A DNA stretch of 60,012 nucleotides from an uncultured Selenomonadaceae bacterium (GTDB taxonomy: Bacteria; Bacillota; Negativicutes; Selenomonadales; Selenomonadaceae), in contig CAJOGX010000009.1 of the NCBI GenBank assembly GCA_905234175.1, positions 1-60,012 of the forward strand. The letters are read 5' to 3'. Below are positions 1 to 8,604 of this stretch, piece by piece (within the stretch, counting starts at the first letter, position 1; each line of letters starts with the position of its first letter). Position numbers and translations under genes: made by a program. Under the pieces are notes generated by a model. It did not search any database. It was not told where the DNA came from and saw only the letters and a program-made list of their open reading frames with translations.

Positions 1-290
1 TAGGCGATAAGCCAGGCGAAATAGAAACCGCCGGTGGGACCAACGAGCCTGCCAATACCGCCAGTGCCCGCGAAAATTGGAAGACCGGCGGCGCCAAGCA
101 GCAGGTACACGACGATAACGGTGAGCGTCTGGCGCGGCGTCAAAATGTAGGCGGCGAGGCTGAGCACGATTGTCAGCGCGGTTACCATCGTCGGCGTGAA
201 CGGCAGCGGGAAAACGATATTGGCGGAAATGCAGCAGAGCGCGACGCATAATGACATTTTGGTTAATTCTCTTACTGAAACTGTCTGCAT
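1..290 (-). CDS. bioY: Biotin transporter BioY, N-terminal part
   Basis: The first 96 codons of a polytopic membrane protein that runs off the left edge. The pattern is that of BioY, the substrate-binding membrane component of ECF-type biotin uptake: a first helix ending in NIVFPLPFTPTMVT, a second helix, then VYLLLGAAGLPIFAG and the signature GPTGGFYFAW. BioY binds biotin in the cytoplasmic membrane and may use a shared EcfA/EcfT energising module; none is in view. The ATG at 290 lies 7 nt after AGGA and downstream of a good promoter. I looked for a BirA-type palindrome in the leader and did not see one, so regulation is unknown. Confidence 0.88.
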   Translation of the reverse strand, partial: MQTVSVRELTKMSLCVALCCISANIVFPLPFTPTMVTALTIVLSLAAYILTPRQTLTVIVVYLLLGAAGLPIFAGTGGIGRLVGPTGGFYFAWLIA

Positions 291-323
291 AAAAAAATCC
301 TTTCGATTAAAATTTTCGAGAGG

Positions 324-352
324 ATTATATTTTTTTTTAGCGCCAGCGTCAA
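324..352 (-). promoter_or_regulatory. Sigma-70-type promoter for bioY
   Basis: On the minus strand, -35 TTGACG (347-352) and -10 TATAAT (324-329) are separated by 17 nt. The -10 lies about 34 nt upstream of the bioY start, giving a very short leader. Seen in sequence; promoter activity is inferred. Confidence 0.7.
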
Positions 353-388
353 CGTCTGAAGTTTTAGCCGTTTACAAAGTAAAGATCA

Positions 389-489
389 GCATTTCTTTTT
401 GCCAAAAAGAAACGCTGGCAAAGAAAAAATGGGCCGAGTGACGCCATCCAGGCGTCAGTGCGGCCCGCGCGCCGTCCATGGCGCGCCTC
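389..489 (-). repeat. Triple-hairpin intergenic repeat, copy 1
   Basis: Read on the minus strand it has three stems in order: A, a GC-rich stem closing on ATGGAC; B, a long stem around TGACGCC/GGCGTCA with a TGGA loop; then a CTTTG box; then C, a stem built from GCGTTTCTTTTTG and its complement. The same order recurs at 23653, 41845, 46031 and 48259. This copy lies between the ABC ATPase stop and bioY, oriented with both genes. It is the only copy in the sense orientation to the upstream gene. Confidence 0.85.
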
Positions 490-545
490 TAATTGCGTAA
501 GTTTCTCCTGCGCAGCGTATATGCTAAAAAAATATTCGCGGCATT

Positions 546-1265
546 TCATAAAATCTTTGACAGGAAAAGTTTGGTACGCTCTTCCTTGGGGTTTTCGAAA
601 ACTTCGCGCGGGTTGCCCTGCTCAACGATATAGCCGCCGTCGACGAAAAGCAAACGCGTGCCGACTTCGCGGGCGAAACCCATTTCGTGAGTGACGATAA
701 CCATGGTCATGCCGGATTCGGCGAGCTTCTGCATAACGTCAAGGACTTCGCCGACCATTTCGGGATCGAGGGCGCTGGTGGGTTCGTCGAAGAGCATAAC
801 TTTTGGCTGCATGGCAAGGGCGCGGGCGATAGCAACACGCTGTTGCTGGCCGCCGCTGAGCTGGTTAGGATAAGCGCCGGCTTTGTCGCCGAGCCCGACG
901 CGGTCTAAAAGTTCCTGCGCGATAATTTCAGCGCGAGCCTTTTCGATTTTGCGGACTTTCATTGGCGCGAGCGTGATGTTATCGAGAACGCTCATGTGCG
1001 GGAAAAGATTGAATCGCTGAAAAACCATGCCGACTTCTTCGCGGACGCGGTTGATATTTTCGGCGCTGTCCAAAGGAATGCCGTCGACGGTAACGGTGCC
1101 GCTGGTGGGGACTTCAAGGAAATTGATACAGCGCAGGAGCGTGGATTTGCCGGAGCCGCTGGGGCCAATAATGACGACGACTTCGCGCTCGGAAATGTCA
1201 AGGTCAATGCCTTTAAGAACGTGCAGGTCGCCGAAAGATTTTTTCAGACCGGAAATTTTAATCAT
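546..1265 (-). CDS. Polar amino-acid ABC transporter ATP-binding protein (GlnQ family)
   Basis: A 239-residue ATPase that would power amino-acid import at the inner face of the cytoplasmic membrane. Visible motifs in order: Walker [10 protein letters not shown], signature [15 protein letters not shown], Walker [14 protein letters not shown] and H-loop [11 protein letters not shown]. Length and motifs fit GlnQ/HisP subunits, and substrate cannot be told from the ATPase. The start is the ATG at 1265, 5-6 nt after GGAGGAC; an in-frame extension to 1313 would run back through a terminator and has no ribosome site. No permease or binding-protein gene is adjacent, which is unusual for this family, so partners must lie elsewhere or be shared. 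Confidence 0.92.
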   Translation of the reverse strand: MIKISGLKKSFGDLHVLKGIDLDISEREVVVIIGPSGSGKSTLLRCINFLEVPTSGTVTVDGIPLDSAENINRVREEVGMVFQRFNLFPHMSVLDNITLAPMKVRKIEKARAEIIAQELLDRVGLGDKAGAYPNQLSGGQQQRVAIARALAMQPKVMLFDEPTSALDPEMVGEVLDVMQKLAESGMTMVIVTHEMGFAREVGTRLLFVDGGYIVEQGNPREVFENPKEERTKLFLSKIL

Positions 1266-1275
1266 GATGTCCTCC

Positions 1276-1313
1276 AAAAAAAATTGGGACGCGCCGCTGA
1301 GGGTTCGTCCCAA
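1276..1313 (-). terminator. Intrinsic terminator directly before the ABC ATPase ribosome site
   Basis: Minus-strand stem TTGGGACG / CGTCCCAA (8 bp) followed by eight T. The T-run runs straight into GGAGG of the next gene, so it either ends the nfeD-floA transcript or acts as an attenuator for the ATPase gene. Confidence 0.75.
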
Positions 1314-1318
1314 AAAAT

Positions 1319-1651
1319 TTATCTGCGCCGGAGCGCCTTCGGTTTGTCTAAGATTTCCGCCAGAATTATCGCGTGCATATCGAGTACCGGCGGTTCCGCC
1401 TGAGCTTCCTCGACTGTCTGGACTTGAACTTTTAGCGGTGGCGCAGAAACTTTGTCAGCCTTGCGCCGCCGGTAGAGTTCCGCCAGATTGACTTCGTGGA
1501 CTTCGGCGGGCTGATTTGGGTCGTTCGCCAGCGTCGGAATGTCGAAGTCTATACCTGGCGGCGGGTTGGAAGTTGGGCGGCGCTGTCTTTCGGCGATGAT
1601 TTGAACTGCCGAAAAGATTATCCACGCCAGAATTATGAGCGACATTTCCAC
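1319..1651 (-). CDS. Small membrane-anchored protein of unknown function
   Basis: I do not recognise this 110-residue protein. Residues 4-20 form one hydrophobic segment ([15 protein letters not shown]), followed by a charged, proline-rich tail that contains RRRKADK around residue 60 and ends in arginines. That suggests an N-terminal anchor with a soluble tail. It starts 10 nt after the floA stop, so it is probably the third gene of the nfeD-floA operon and may act with flotillin membrane domains (inference from position only). The start is uncertain: GTG at 1651 or ATG at 1645; neither has a strong ribosome site. A terminator follows. Confidence 0.6.
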   Translation of the reverse strand: MEMSLIILAWIIFSAVQIIAERQRRPTSNPPPGIDFDIPTLANDPNQPAEVHEVNLAELYRRRKADKVSAPPLKVQVQTVEEAQAEPPVLDMHAIILAEILDKPKALRRR

Positions 1652-1661
1652 GGCGAATCAC

Positions 1662-2654
1662 TCACTTCGTGACGGCGGCGGGTTTGTTTTTGGCGCCGGT
1701 CGAGCTGATAGCCTTGCGCATTTCGGTATCCGCCTGCACGTTCATCATGTTGTAATAATCCATGACGCCGAGGTTGCCAGCTTTGAACGCCTCCGCCATA
1801 GCGTGAGGAACTTCTGCCTGCGCCTCGACGACTTTGGCTTCCATTTCCTGCGTGTAAGCTTTCATTTCCTGTTCGCGGGCGACTGCCATAGCGCGGCGTT
1901 CCTCCGCCTTAGCCTGCGCGATACGCTTATCAGCTTCCGCCTGGTCAGTCTGGAGCTGCGCGCCGATATTTCTGCCAACGTCCACGTCAGCAATATCGAT
2001 TGACAGAATTTCAAACGCGGTGCCTGCGTCTAAGCCTTTGCCGAGGACGGTCTTGGAAATTTCGTCGGGGCTTTCCAGAACGTCCGTGTGATTTTCGGAA
2101 CTGCCGACGGTTGTAACGATACCTTCGCCGACGCGGGCGATAATCGTGGGTTCACCGGCGCCGCCAACGAGCCTGTCGATATTCGCGCGGACGGTCACGC
2201 GGGCTTTGATTTTGAGTTCGATACCGTTTTTAGCGACGGCGGAAACTACCGGCGTTTCGATAACTTTCGGGTTGACGCTCATTTGAACTGCTTCAAGAAC
2301 GTCGCGGCCAGCCAGGTCGATAGCGGCGGAGCGTTCAAAGGGCAGAACGATTTGCGCGCGCTGACTTGCTATTAACGCGTCAACAACTTTATCGACGTTG
2401 CCGCCGGCGAGGTAGTGCGCCTCAAGCTGGTTTACGTTTACGTCCAGACCGGCTTTGTTGGCTTTTATCAGCGGCATGACGATTTTTGCGGGCGGTACGC
2501 GGCGCATTCGCATTCCGATGAGCGTAAAAATTCCGACGTGCACGTCCGCCGCCAGCGCCGAAATCCACAGCCCGATTGGTACGAAATGCAGGAACGCCGC
2601 CAAAACCGCTATTCCAAGGATTAAAAACAGCCCTGTGCTTATTAAGAGATCCAC
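1662..2654 (-). CDS. floA: Flotillin-like protein FloA
   Basis: A 330-residue bacterial flotillin, close in length to Bacillus FloA (331). It scaffolds functional membrane microdomains. Order: an N-terminal membrane hairpin (residues 2-28), the conserved block [16 protein letters not shown], the SPFH region with [14 protein letters not shown] and [19 protein letters not shown], then the Glu/Ala-rich coiled coil [19 protein letters not shown] and the tail [18 protein letters not shown]. Start chosen at GTG 2654, 8 nt after GGGGGAGG; an upstream ATG extension reads back into nfeD. Expressed with nfeD, as is typical of floA operons, from the promoter inside the repeat element at 3044-3350. Confidence 0.95.
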   Translation of the reverse strand: MDLLISTGLFLILGIAVLAAFLHFVPIGLWISALAADVHVGIFTLIGMRMRRVPPAKIVMPLIKANKAGLDVNVNQLEAHYLAGGNVDKVVDALIASQRAQIVLPFERSAAIDLAGRDVLEAVQMSVNPKVIETPVVSAVAKNGIELKIKARVTVRANIDRLVGGAGEPTIIARVGEGIVTTVGSSENHTDVLESPDEISKTVLGKGLDAGTAFEILSIDIADVDVGRNIGAQLQTDQAEADKRIAQAKAEERRAMAVAREQEMKAYTQEMEAKVVEAQAEVPHAMAEAFKAGNLGVMDYYNMMNVQADTEMRKAISSTGAKNKPAAVTK

Positions 2655-2673
2655 GGGTAAAACCTCCCCCTGA

Positions 2674-3036
2674 TTAAATTTGCCGCACCAGCACGCGCGA
2701 GCCGTCAACGTTGATAATCTTGACGATGTTGCCTTTCTTGACGAAGCTGCCTTCGGTAACCACGTCCAGCGGCTCATTCTCAACGATAACGGTACCGGCT
2801 GGGCGAAGGTCGGTCGCACAAACGGCAATCGCGTTGAGATATTTCCGCTTGTCGATAACGCTGGTGTAGCCGTTGCGATTCTGCTGGCGCTCGCCCAAAA
2901 TCAAATCGTCCAGCACGGTAGTATTTTTCGCCGGACTCCTGCTGCTCACGTACACGATTATCGAAATTCCGAGAATTGCGCACGCGAAAACTGCGTAGAA
3001 TATCAGCGACGCGGAAAAAAGCTGCAGTCCTAACAT
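2674..3036 (-). CDS. Short NfeD-family membrane protein
   Basis: A 120-residue protein with one N-terminal transmembrane segment (residues 7-30) and a C-terminal OB-fold NfeD domain: [20 protein letters not shown], then [18 protein letters not shown]. Short NfeD proteins pair with flotillins in membrane microdomains, and floA follows 19 nt downstream. The start is uncertain. ATG 3036 directly follows the right end of the 3044-3350 repeat, whose terminal GGTG is the only ribosome-site-like sequence; TTG at 3072 or GTG at 3045 would translate part of the repeat. The insertion has probably replaced the original 5' region. Confidence 0.85.
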   Translation of the reverse strand: MLGLQLFSASLIFYAVFACAILGISIIVYVSSRSPAKNTTVLDDLILGERQQNRNGYTSVIDKRKYLNAIAVCATDLRPAGTVIVENEPLDVVTEGSFVKKGNIVKIINVDGSRVLVRQI

Positions 3037-3119
3037 TTCTGTCACCGTTACTGAAAACTTATAAAAAGCCAAAACTTTTATGTTTCATTCCTGCTTCAAC
3101 GCATCCGCTTTTGTCGGAA

Positions 3120-3179
3120 CTACTCACGTTTGGTATGACGCTCCACAGGCTTAAATTCCCCGCTAACGAACGGGTACAT
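3120..3179 (-). CDS. Conserved 19-residue ORF inside the repeat element
   Basis: ATG 3179 to TAG 3120 encodes MYPFVSGEFKPVERHTKRE. The copy at 29599-29658 differs by only three bases, giving His/Tyr, Glu/Lys and one silent change, with the same start and stop. AAGGAA lies about 9 nt upstream of the ATG. The peptide is basic and resembles nothing I recognise. It could be a leader peptide, or the conservation could reflect RNA structure: CCCG-TTCGTTAG-CGGG can form a hairpin here. Confidence 0.35.
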   Translation of the reverse strand: MYPFVSGEFKPVERHTKRE

Positions 3180-3299
3180 ACATCAGGCTTCCTTGAAAGT
3201 GGAAAATCCTGTGTTAAGTCTTAACTGCGCTCGGGATTTTACGACAACAACGTCCACGAGTTATCAACCGTTTATCCCAACTTTTTAAAGACTGGTAGG

Positions 3300-3327
3300 A
3301 TTATACGGTTTTTTACAGCAAAGTCAA
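3300..3327 (-). promoter_or_regulatory. Promoter in repeat element, for nfeD-floA
   Basis: Minus-strand -35 TTGACT (3322-3327) and -10 TATAAT (3300-3305), 16-nt spacer. The position matches the promoter in the second element copy upstream of rplK. Confidence 0.75.
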
Positions 3328-3363
3328 CATAAAAATTTCTCAGTAACGGCTCTCACCTCCTTA

Positions 3364-5037
3364 TTACCATGAACTTGGAATGATTATTTCTGCATTTTGA
3401 TTGGAAATTCCTTCAACTGACTGCGACGCGTTTTCAATTTCCCTGGGTGGTTCGTCTTTAAATTCCGGCGCCGCTTTATCAATTCGCGCCTGCGTTTCCT
3501 CATTGAGTTCCGGCAGCCGCGCTATCAGCTCCAGATACCAGTCAAGCCGCTCTTCGTAGTGCTGGCTCAAAAGGCGGTTGTGCTTAACGTACTCATAAGC
3601 GGCGGTTGCAATTTCGCGGCGCTTATCTGCGTTGTCGATTAAAATTCTGAGCTTGTCAGCAAATTCTTTGGCGTCGTGGAAAATGAAACCGGTCTCACCG
3701 TCGCGGACAGTCTTTTCGTAGACGACGGGCGACGCAAGCACAGCCGCGCCGTTGCCCGCGCACTCGATGAACTTCAAATCAGATTTCGCGCGGTTGAACT
3801 GGTTATCAATCAGCGGCAGGAGAGCGATATCGCATTCGCGCAGAGTTTCTTCGTACTTGGCGGCGGGAACGAATTGGCCGTCGTAGTAGTGCGGGTTGCC
3901 GACGAGTTCCTTGTTTTTGCTTTGAATCGAGTCGAAAAGTTTTGTGCGCGCGATAATTTTGAACGCCAGCCTGTCGCCGTATTCCTCAGCGAACTGGTTG
4001 ATAACCGGCAGAATTTCTTCAAAATCCTTATCGCGGTTGAGGGCGCCGAAGAAAATCGTAACGGGTCTGTCGGTCTCTTTGAAGTCGCGCAGGGGCAAAA
4101 TTCTGCGGAGCTGGTTGGCGAAAACTTTCACGTTGGGATTGTACTGGCGCAGGAAGTCGGCAAGATATTCCGTCGAAGTCTGAATCGCGTGCGAGCCGAT
4201 AAAATTAATCCAGCCGGTATCCTCGTAGCTTTTCTTCCACAAAACCGGATGGTCGTCCATTTCCGTGACGTACAGATAGCCGATACGCTGCATGCGCCCG
4301 AAAAAATCTGCGCCGCGCTTGAAACTGCCGAAAGTCCGCCGCTGGTTTATGAAAATCCTGTTCGCGAACTGCTCAGCTGTGAAAAATCTGTAGGAGCGTT
4401 CGGGGTTGACGGTAACCGTTGACAGATTGGGTTCCGTTAGCAGGAACGTGTTGGGAATGTGAATGCGAACGGGCGCGCAGACAAGTTTCTCGCCGATAAG
4501 CGACTGAATCATAGTTTTGGGCGGAAGTTCGTCGGGCGTGGCGGAAATTATGTACGTAAAAGTTGCCACGTCGATTTGGGCGTTGTCAGCAATTCCCTGC
4601 GCGATTTCCATGCGGCGGGCGGCGTTGAGCGAGCGGATTTTATTCAGACCGGCGGCGTCGATTGCGTCTTCGAGTTCGACTTTCGTCAGCGTGATTTTGA
4701 ACTTGAGTGGCCTGCCTTCGAGAATCGCCATGACGTTATCGATAAAGCCGATGTTGTCCAGCGCGAAAACCAGCGTGCCGCGTTTGTTGAGCTTAGCGGC
4801 GGCGTTTTTAATCAGCGCGATTAAATTTTCATTTTCGAGGTTGCCGATAACTGCGCTGTGAATCAGAATCGTGTCGAACTTGCCCCTGGCGTCGGAGAGA
4901 TATTTTTCGACGGCGTAGGTGCAGTCGGGCTGAATCTCAAGGAATTTAGTCTGGCTGGTCTCAAAATCTTCGGGGGCGTTGCCGGTAACTTCGAGGACAG
5001 TTTTGGAGCGCGGCGGAATGAAACCTTCAAAAGTCAT
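3364..5037 (-). CDS. Fusion of methyltransferase-like domain and GT4-type glycosyltransferase
   Basis: 557 residues. Residues 1-170 resemble a Rossmann methyltransferase fold (TVLEVTGNAP, then KFDTILIHSAVIGNLEN and GTLVFALDN), although the first glycine-rich loop is degenerate. Residues 240-510 resemble a GT-B glycosyltransferase, with PVTIFFGALNRDKDFEEILP and the C-terminal nucleotide-sugar signature KFIECAGNGAAVLASP. The tail is charged. It overlaps or abuts the upstream glycosyltransferase (TGA at 5048-5050), so the two are co-translated. ATG 5037 was chosen, 8 nt after GGTGAGG; GTG 5046 is possible. Its place at the end of a type I secretion operon suggests it decorates the secreted product or a surface glycan (inference). 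Confidence 0.8.
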   Translation of the reverse strand: MTFEGFIPPRSKTVLEVTGNAPEDFETSQTKFLEIQPDCTYAVEKYLSDARGKFDTILIHSAVIGNLENENLIALIKNAAAKLNKRGTLVFALDNIGFIDNVMAILEGRPLKFKITLTKVELEDAIDAAGLNKIRSLNAARRMEIAQGIADNAQIDVATFTYIISATPDELPPKTMIQSLIGEKLVCAPVRIHIPNTFLLTEPNLSTVTVNPERSYRFFTAEQFANRIFINQRRTFGSFKRGADFFGRMQRIGYLYVTEMDDHPVLWKKSYEDTGWINFIGSHAIQTSTEYLADFLRQYNPNVKVFANQLRRILPLRDFKETDRPVTIFFGALNRDKDFEEILPVINQFAEEYGDRLAFKIIARTKLFDSIQSKNKELVGNPHYYDGQFVPAAKYEETLRECDIALLPLIDNQFNRAKSDLKFIECAGNGAAVLASPVVYEKTVRDGETGFIFHDAKEFADKLRILIDNADKRREIATAAYEYVKHNRLLSQHYEERLDWYLELIARLPELNEETQARIDKAAPEFKDEPPREIENASQSVEGISNQNAEIIIPSSW

Positions 5038-5047
5038 TGCTGGCACC

Positions 5048-6286
5048 TCACCGAATCAAGCTGTACATTAAATCTTCCTGCGCGCGGAGGCACTTGCCGA
5101 GCTCAAAGCGTTCCTGAATTGTTTCGCGGGCGCGCTGACCGAGCTTACGGGCGTATTCCTTATCGTCGAGCAGTTCCTCAACCTTGCGCGCGATGTGGTA
5201 CGGCGAACGAAATTCCGCCAGCAGACCATTAACGCCGTCTTCCATGACTTCCTGAACGGGCGGCGTCTTTGAACCGACAATCGGGCAGCCGAAACTCATT
5301 GCTTCGAGGAAAGACCAGCTCAAAACGAACGGGCGAGTCAAATAAATGTGGCAGTTGGACGCGCGAAGAATTTTCTGGAAGTCGCCACGGTTGCGCAGAC
5401 CGACGAAGTGCACGCGTTCGGTATCGTAGCCGCCTTTTTTCTCCTCTTCCTTGAGGTACGTGGTATCCTTGAGCTGGGCGCCGTAGCAAATTCTGTCCTT
5501 GCCGACAACTACGACGTGAGCTTTGGGGCGGCGCGCCAGAACGAGGCGAATCGCGTCCATGAAGTACGGGAAGCCGCGATAAATTTCAAAGCCGCGCGAA
5601 ACGTACGTGATAATTTCAGTTTCCGGCGGCAGGTTCAAATTCACGTCTTCGAGAACGAGGCCAGGCGGCTTACCGCTGGGGTCGGGCGAACAGAACTGCG
5701 TATCAATTCCCTCGTGAATTATGTGGATTTTCGGCTTGTAAATATCTGGGAACTGGTCATACTGCCACTTCGTAGGAGCAACGCCGGCGTCGCAGAGCTC
5801 AAGGTTCATAAGGTGATGAGCGTTGCGCGTGCGAATGGAAATGCGGTTGGGAATCTGCGGAACTTCGTCCGGCCACCAGTAGCAGTCGCTGTCGTCGGCG
5901 CGGTAGTACCACTCGAAGTAGCCCATAATCGGGACGTTTGGATAAAGGTCTTTGCAGTAGAGCGTTGAGCCCCAGCCGGTATGCGCAATAATCACGTCCG
6001 GCTTGATATTTCTTTCGCGGGCGAGCCACTCCATTGCGCGTTCAACCGCCTGCCCTTCGATAACGGCTTCAGCGGCGGGGCGCAGCGGTCCGCACGTTTT
6101 TACAAATTCCTCTTCCTTTTCCGTTGGTTTTCCGTACAAAGCCAGCGTCACATTTTTCAACTGGCTGTTGATTGAATTTTCCTTTGACAGAAAGTAAACG
6201 TTGTTTTCGGGGTTGCGCGCCAGGTACGGCGCCAAATGCAGGTACTGCGCAGGAAACGACGGGTGAAGTATCATTATATTTAACAC
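5048..6286 (-). CDS. Glycosyltransferase family 4 protein
   Basis: 412 residues. The N-terminal part (ILHPSFPAQYLHLAPYLAR, then TGWGSTLYCKDLYPNVPIMG and FEWYYR) is the N-terminal domain typical of a GT4 subfamily of capsule and glycoprotein transferases. The C-terminal half has the GT-B donor-binding pattern SRGFEIYRGFPYFMDAI, VVGKDRICYG and FLEAMSFGCPIVGSKTPPV. It should transfer a sugar from a nucleotide donor in the cytoplasm; acceptor unknown. GTG 6286 is preferred because AGGAGGG lies 10-11 nt upstream; ATG 6274 is too far from it. It starts 23 nt after the ABC exporter stop, so it belongs to the type I secretion operon. Confidence 0.88.
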   Translation of the reverse strand: MLNIMILHPSFPAQYLHLAPYLARNPENNVYFLSKENSINSQLKNVTLALYGKPTEKEEEFVKTCGPLRPAAEAVIEGQAVERAMEWLARERNIKPDVIIAHTGWGSTLYCKDLYPNVPIMGYFEWYYRADDSDCYWWPDEVPQIPNRISIRTRNAHHLMNLELCDAGVAPTKWQYDQFPDIYKPKIHIIHEGIDTQFCSPDPSGKPPGLVLEDVNLNLPPETEIITYVSRGFEIYRGFPYFMDAIRLVLARRPKAHVVVVGKDRICYGAQLKDTTYLKEEEKKGGYDTERVHFVGLRNRGDFQKILRASNCHIYLTRPFVLSWSFLEAMSFGCPIVGSKTPPVQEVMEDGVNGLLAEFRSPYHIARKVEELLDDKEYARKLGQRARETIQERFELGKCLRAQEDLMYSLIR

Positions 6287-6309
6287 TGGAAAAAATCCCT
6301 CCTAAAATT

Positions 6310-8601
6310 TTAGCCCATTTGTGACTGGTAAAGTTTCGCGTAGACGCCGTTGCGCTTCAAAAGTTCGTCGTGCGAGCCGGCCTCAACAATCTTGCCCTTC
6401 TCGATAACAATAATCGCGTCGCAGTTTCTGACGGTGGAAAGGCGGTGCGCAATCATGACCATGGTTCGCCCTTCGGCAATCGGCTCGATATTCTGCATGA
6501 TAATATTTTCAGATTCGTAGTCGAGCGCGGAGGTTGCCTCGTCGAAAATCAAAATGCGCGGGTCGGAAATCAGTGCGCGGGCAATAGCAATTCTCTGGCG
6601 CTGACCGCCGCTAAGGAGACTGCCGCGCTCACCGACGAACGTTTCGTAGCCGTTTTGGAAACTGCTGATAAATTCGTCCGCGCCCGCCATTTTCGCCGCC
6701 TTGACAACGTCCGCGTGTGTTGCGTTCGGGAAGGCAATGCGGATATTTTCCTCGACTGTGCCGCTGAAAAGTTTGCTGTCCTGCAGGACAACGCCAATCT
6801 GCCGCCGCAGCCACGCCGGTTCAACCTGCGCGATGTCAACGCCGTCAATCATAATTCTGCCGCTGTCGGGTAAGAAAAGGCGCTGAATGAGTTTCGTCAG
6901 CGTGGACTTGCCGGAGCCGGAGCGCCCGACGATACCGACTTTCATACCGGCGGGAATGCGGACGTTGATGTTATCGATAACCTTGCCGCCTTCGGGCGTG
7001 TAGCTGAACGCCAGCTTTTCCAGCGCAATTTCGCCGCGCAGACTCGGCAGCGTCGTACGCGAAGGATTGAACGCCGGCTCGGTTTCTTCGTCCATAATGT
7101 CGCCAAGTCGCTCCATTGAAACGCGGATTTGCTGGAAGTATTGCCACTGATTTATCAAACGCATAATCGGCGCAATCAGCTGACCGGCAATCATCTGGAA
7201 CGCAATCAGCTCGCCGACGGAAATCGCGCCTTCCATGACGTTATACGCGCCAATCCACAGAATGACGAGGTTGAACATGCTGAAAAAGAACGTACCAATC
7301 GAATTGGCGATGTTCGCGAGGTTTATGACGTTGAACGAAGATTTGACGAGGCGCGCCAGCATTTCTTCATAGCGGCGGATAAAATTATTCTCGACGCTCG
7401 TCGCCTTGACCGTGTGAATGCCGGTAATCGTCTCAATCAGGAACGAACGGTTTTCACTGGCGATTAAAAATCTCTCGTTAATCATACGCTTGAAAATCGG
7501 CGCAACGATTAAATTCAGAATTACGAACAGCGGGATCATGACCAGCACGATGACGCTCAGAATCGAACTGTACAGGAACAGCACGCAGAAATATACCACC
7601 GCGAAAACCATGTCCAGCACGATTGTCAGGCTCGAACCCGTGATAAAACTTCGCAGCGTCTGCAACTCGCCCAAACGCGAAACTACGTCGCCGACCTGCC
7701 ACTTTTGGAAATAGCTGAGCGGGAGCGCCGTGATATTTTTAAACAGGCGGGACGAAAGCGCCACGTCCATTTTTGAACAGATATTTGTAAAAAGGTACCC
7801 GCGCAACGCCAGTATCCAGTTTTGGAAAATAGTGCAGATAATCATACCCAAAACTAAAATGTCCAGCGCATCCGACGCTCGGTGTACCAGAACTTTGTCG
7901 ATAATATTTTGTACGAAGAACGGCGACGCCAGACCAATCAGCTGCAGAATCAGCGACATCCACAGCACTGAGCGCAGGAACGGCGCGTACTTCGACACGA
8001 CCGGCAGGAACCACTTGAACCCGAATTTTGTATGTTTCTTCGCCAGTTCGTAGCGGCGCGTGAAAAGTATTGCGTCGCCCGTCCAGTCCATTAAAAGTTT
8101 GTACCGCTCCGCCTTAACCGGTTGCTGCGAGAAAACGGGGTCCATTATGTAAATATCGCCGTCGCGAATCGTCGTTATGACAATTTTTCTTCCGGACTTC
8201 ATTTGAATCAGCGCGGGGTAAACGAGGCGCTCCAAATCCGCCTCAGTCAAGCCGCTGTAACTGCGCGCCTTCAGTTTCAAATCCCGCGCGGCGCGGACAA
8301 TCGTCGTGAAGTCAACGCTGCCCTCCGTCAAAACGTACGCGCGCTCCAGCTGACGGTAATCGGCGGGAATGTTGTAAAATTTGGCGATAGCGATAAGGCA
8401 GGCAAGACCGGTATCAATGCCGTTGACGCGGCCGCCGTCTTCAGACTTAACGTCGGTGCTGACGCCGCCTTTCGCCTGGCTCGCAGGAACCTTGGCAATG
8501 TCGATTTTCGCCAGCGCCTGCTTGCCGTCACCCTTATCGTCGGGTTTCTGCGGCGGTTGACTGTCGCTGGGAACTAAATTTTTATTGTTATCATCAGCCA
8601 T
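6310..8601 (-). CDS. Type I secretion ABC transporter, HlyB type, second copy
   Basis: A 763-residue exporter. Residues 55-190 form a C39-peptidase-like domain in which GIDTGLACLIAIAKFYNI stands where peptidases have their catalytic cysteine, so, as in HlyB, it should bind rather than cleave the substrate. Six membrane helices follow (about 205-480), then the ATPase: Walker A GRSGSGKST, signature LSGGQRQRIAIARAL, Walker B RILIFDEATSALD. A 50-residue charged Gln/Asp/Lys-rich N-terminal tail is extra. Starts 3 nt after the hlyD stop, with GGGAG upstream. It is clearly distinct from the first exporter (9960-12098), so the operon encodes two different ABC subunits for one adaptor. It would carry a protein across both membranes with an outer-membrane TolC not seen here. 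Confidence 0.93.
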   Translation of the reverse strand: MADDNNKNLVPSDSQPPQKPDDKGDGKQALAKIDIAKVPASQAKGGVSTDVKSEDGGRVNGIDTGLACLIAIAKFYNIPADYRQLERAYVLTEGSVDFTTIVRAARDLKLKARSYSGLTEADLERLVYPALIQMKSGRKIVITTIRDGDIYIMDPVFSQQPVKAERYKLLMDWTGDAILFTRRYELAKKHTKFGFKWFLPVVSKYAPFLRSVLWMSLILQLIGLASPFFVQNIIDKVLVHRASDALDILVLGMIICTIFQNWILALRGYLFTNICSKMDVALSSRLFKNITALPLSYFQKWQVGDVVSRLGELQTLRSFITGSSLTIVLDMVFAVVYFCVLFLYSSILSVIVLVMIPLFVILNLIVAPIFKRMINERFLIASENRSFLIETITGIHTVKATSVENNFIRRYEEMLARLVKSSFNVINLANIANSIGTFFFSMFNLVILWIGAYNVMEGAISVGELIAFQMIAGQLIAPIMRLINQWQYFQQIRVSMERLGDIMDEETEPAFNPSRTTLPSLRGEIALEKLAFSYTPEGGKVIDNINVRIPAGMKVGIVGRSGSGKSTLTKLIQRLFLPDSGRIMIDGVDIAQVEPAWLRRQIGVVLQDSKLFSGTVEENIRIAFPNATHADVVKAAKMAGADEFISSFQNGYETFVGERGSLLSGGQRQRIAIARALISDPRILIFDEATSALDYESENIIMQNIEPIAEGRTMVMIAHRLSTVRNCDAIIVIEKGKIVEAGSHDELLKRNGVYAKLYQSQMG

Positions 8602-8604
8602 TTA

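Larger units (their letters stand above)
3044..3350 (-). mobile_element. Promoter-bearing element with terminal inverted repeats, copy 1
   Basis: About 307 bp bounded by ACCGTTACTGA (3044-3054) and its inverse TCAGTAACGG (3340-3349). It is closely related along its length to 29433-29729. Reading on the minus strand: inverted repeat, promoter, a leader ending in GTAAAATCC, a conserved 19-codon ORF, then CAAAAGCGGA..GAAGCAGGAATG and the second inverted repeat. No protein large enough to be a transposase is present, so it would be a MITE-like element or a duplicated promoter cassette. It fills the gap between the glycosyltransferase stop and nfeD and supplies the nfeD-floA promoter. No clear target-site duplication is visible. 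Homology with copy 2 extends outward over AAGGAGGTGA next to the left end. Confidence 0.75.

Noticed and set aside
291..380. BirA operator or biotin riboswitch upstream of bioY
   Set aside because: No palindrome of the BirA type was seen; only a promoter with a short leader.
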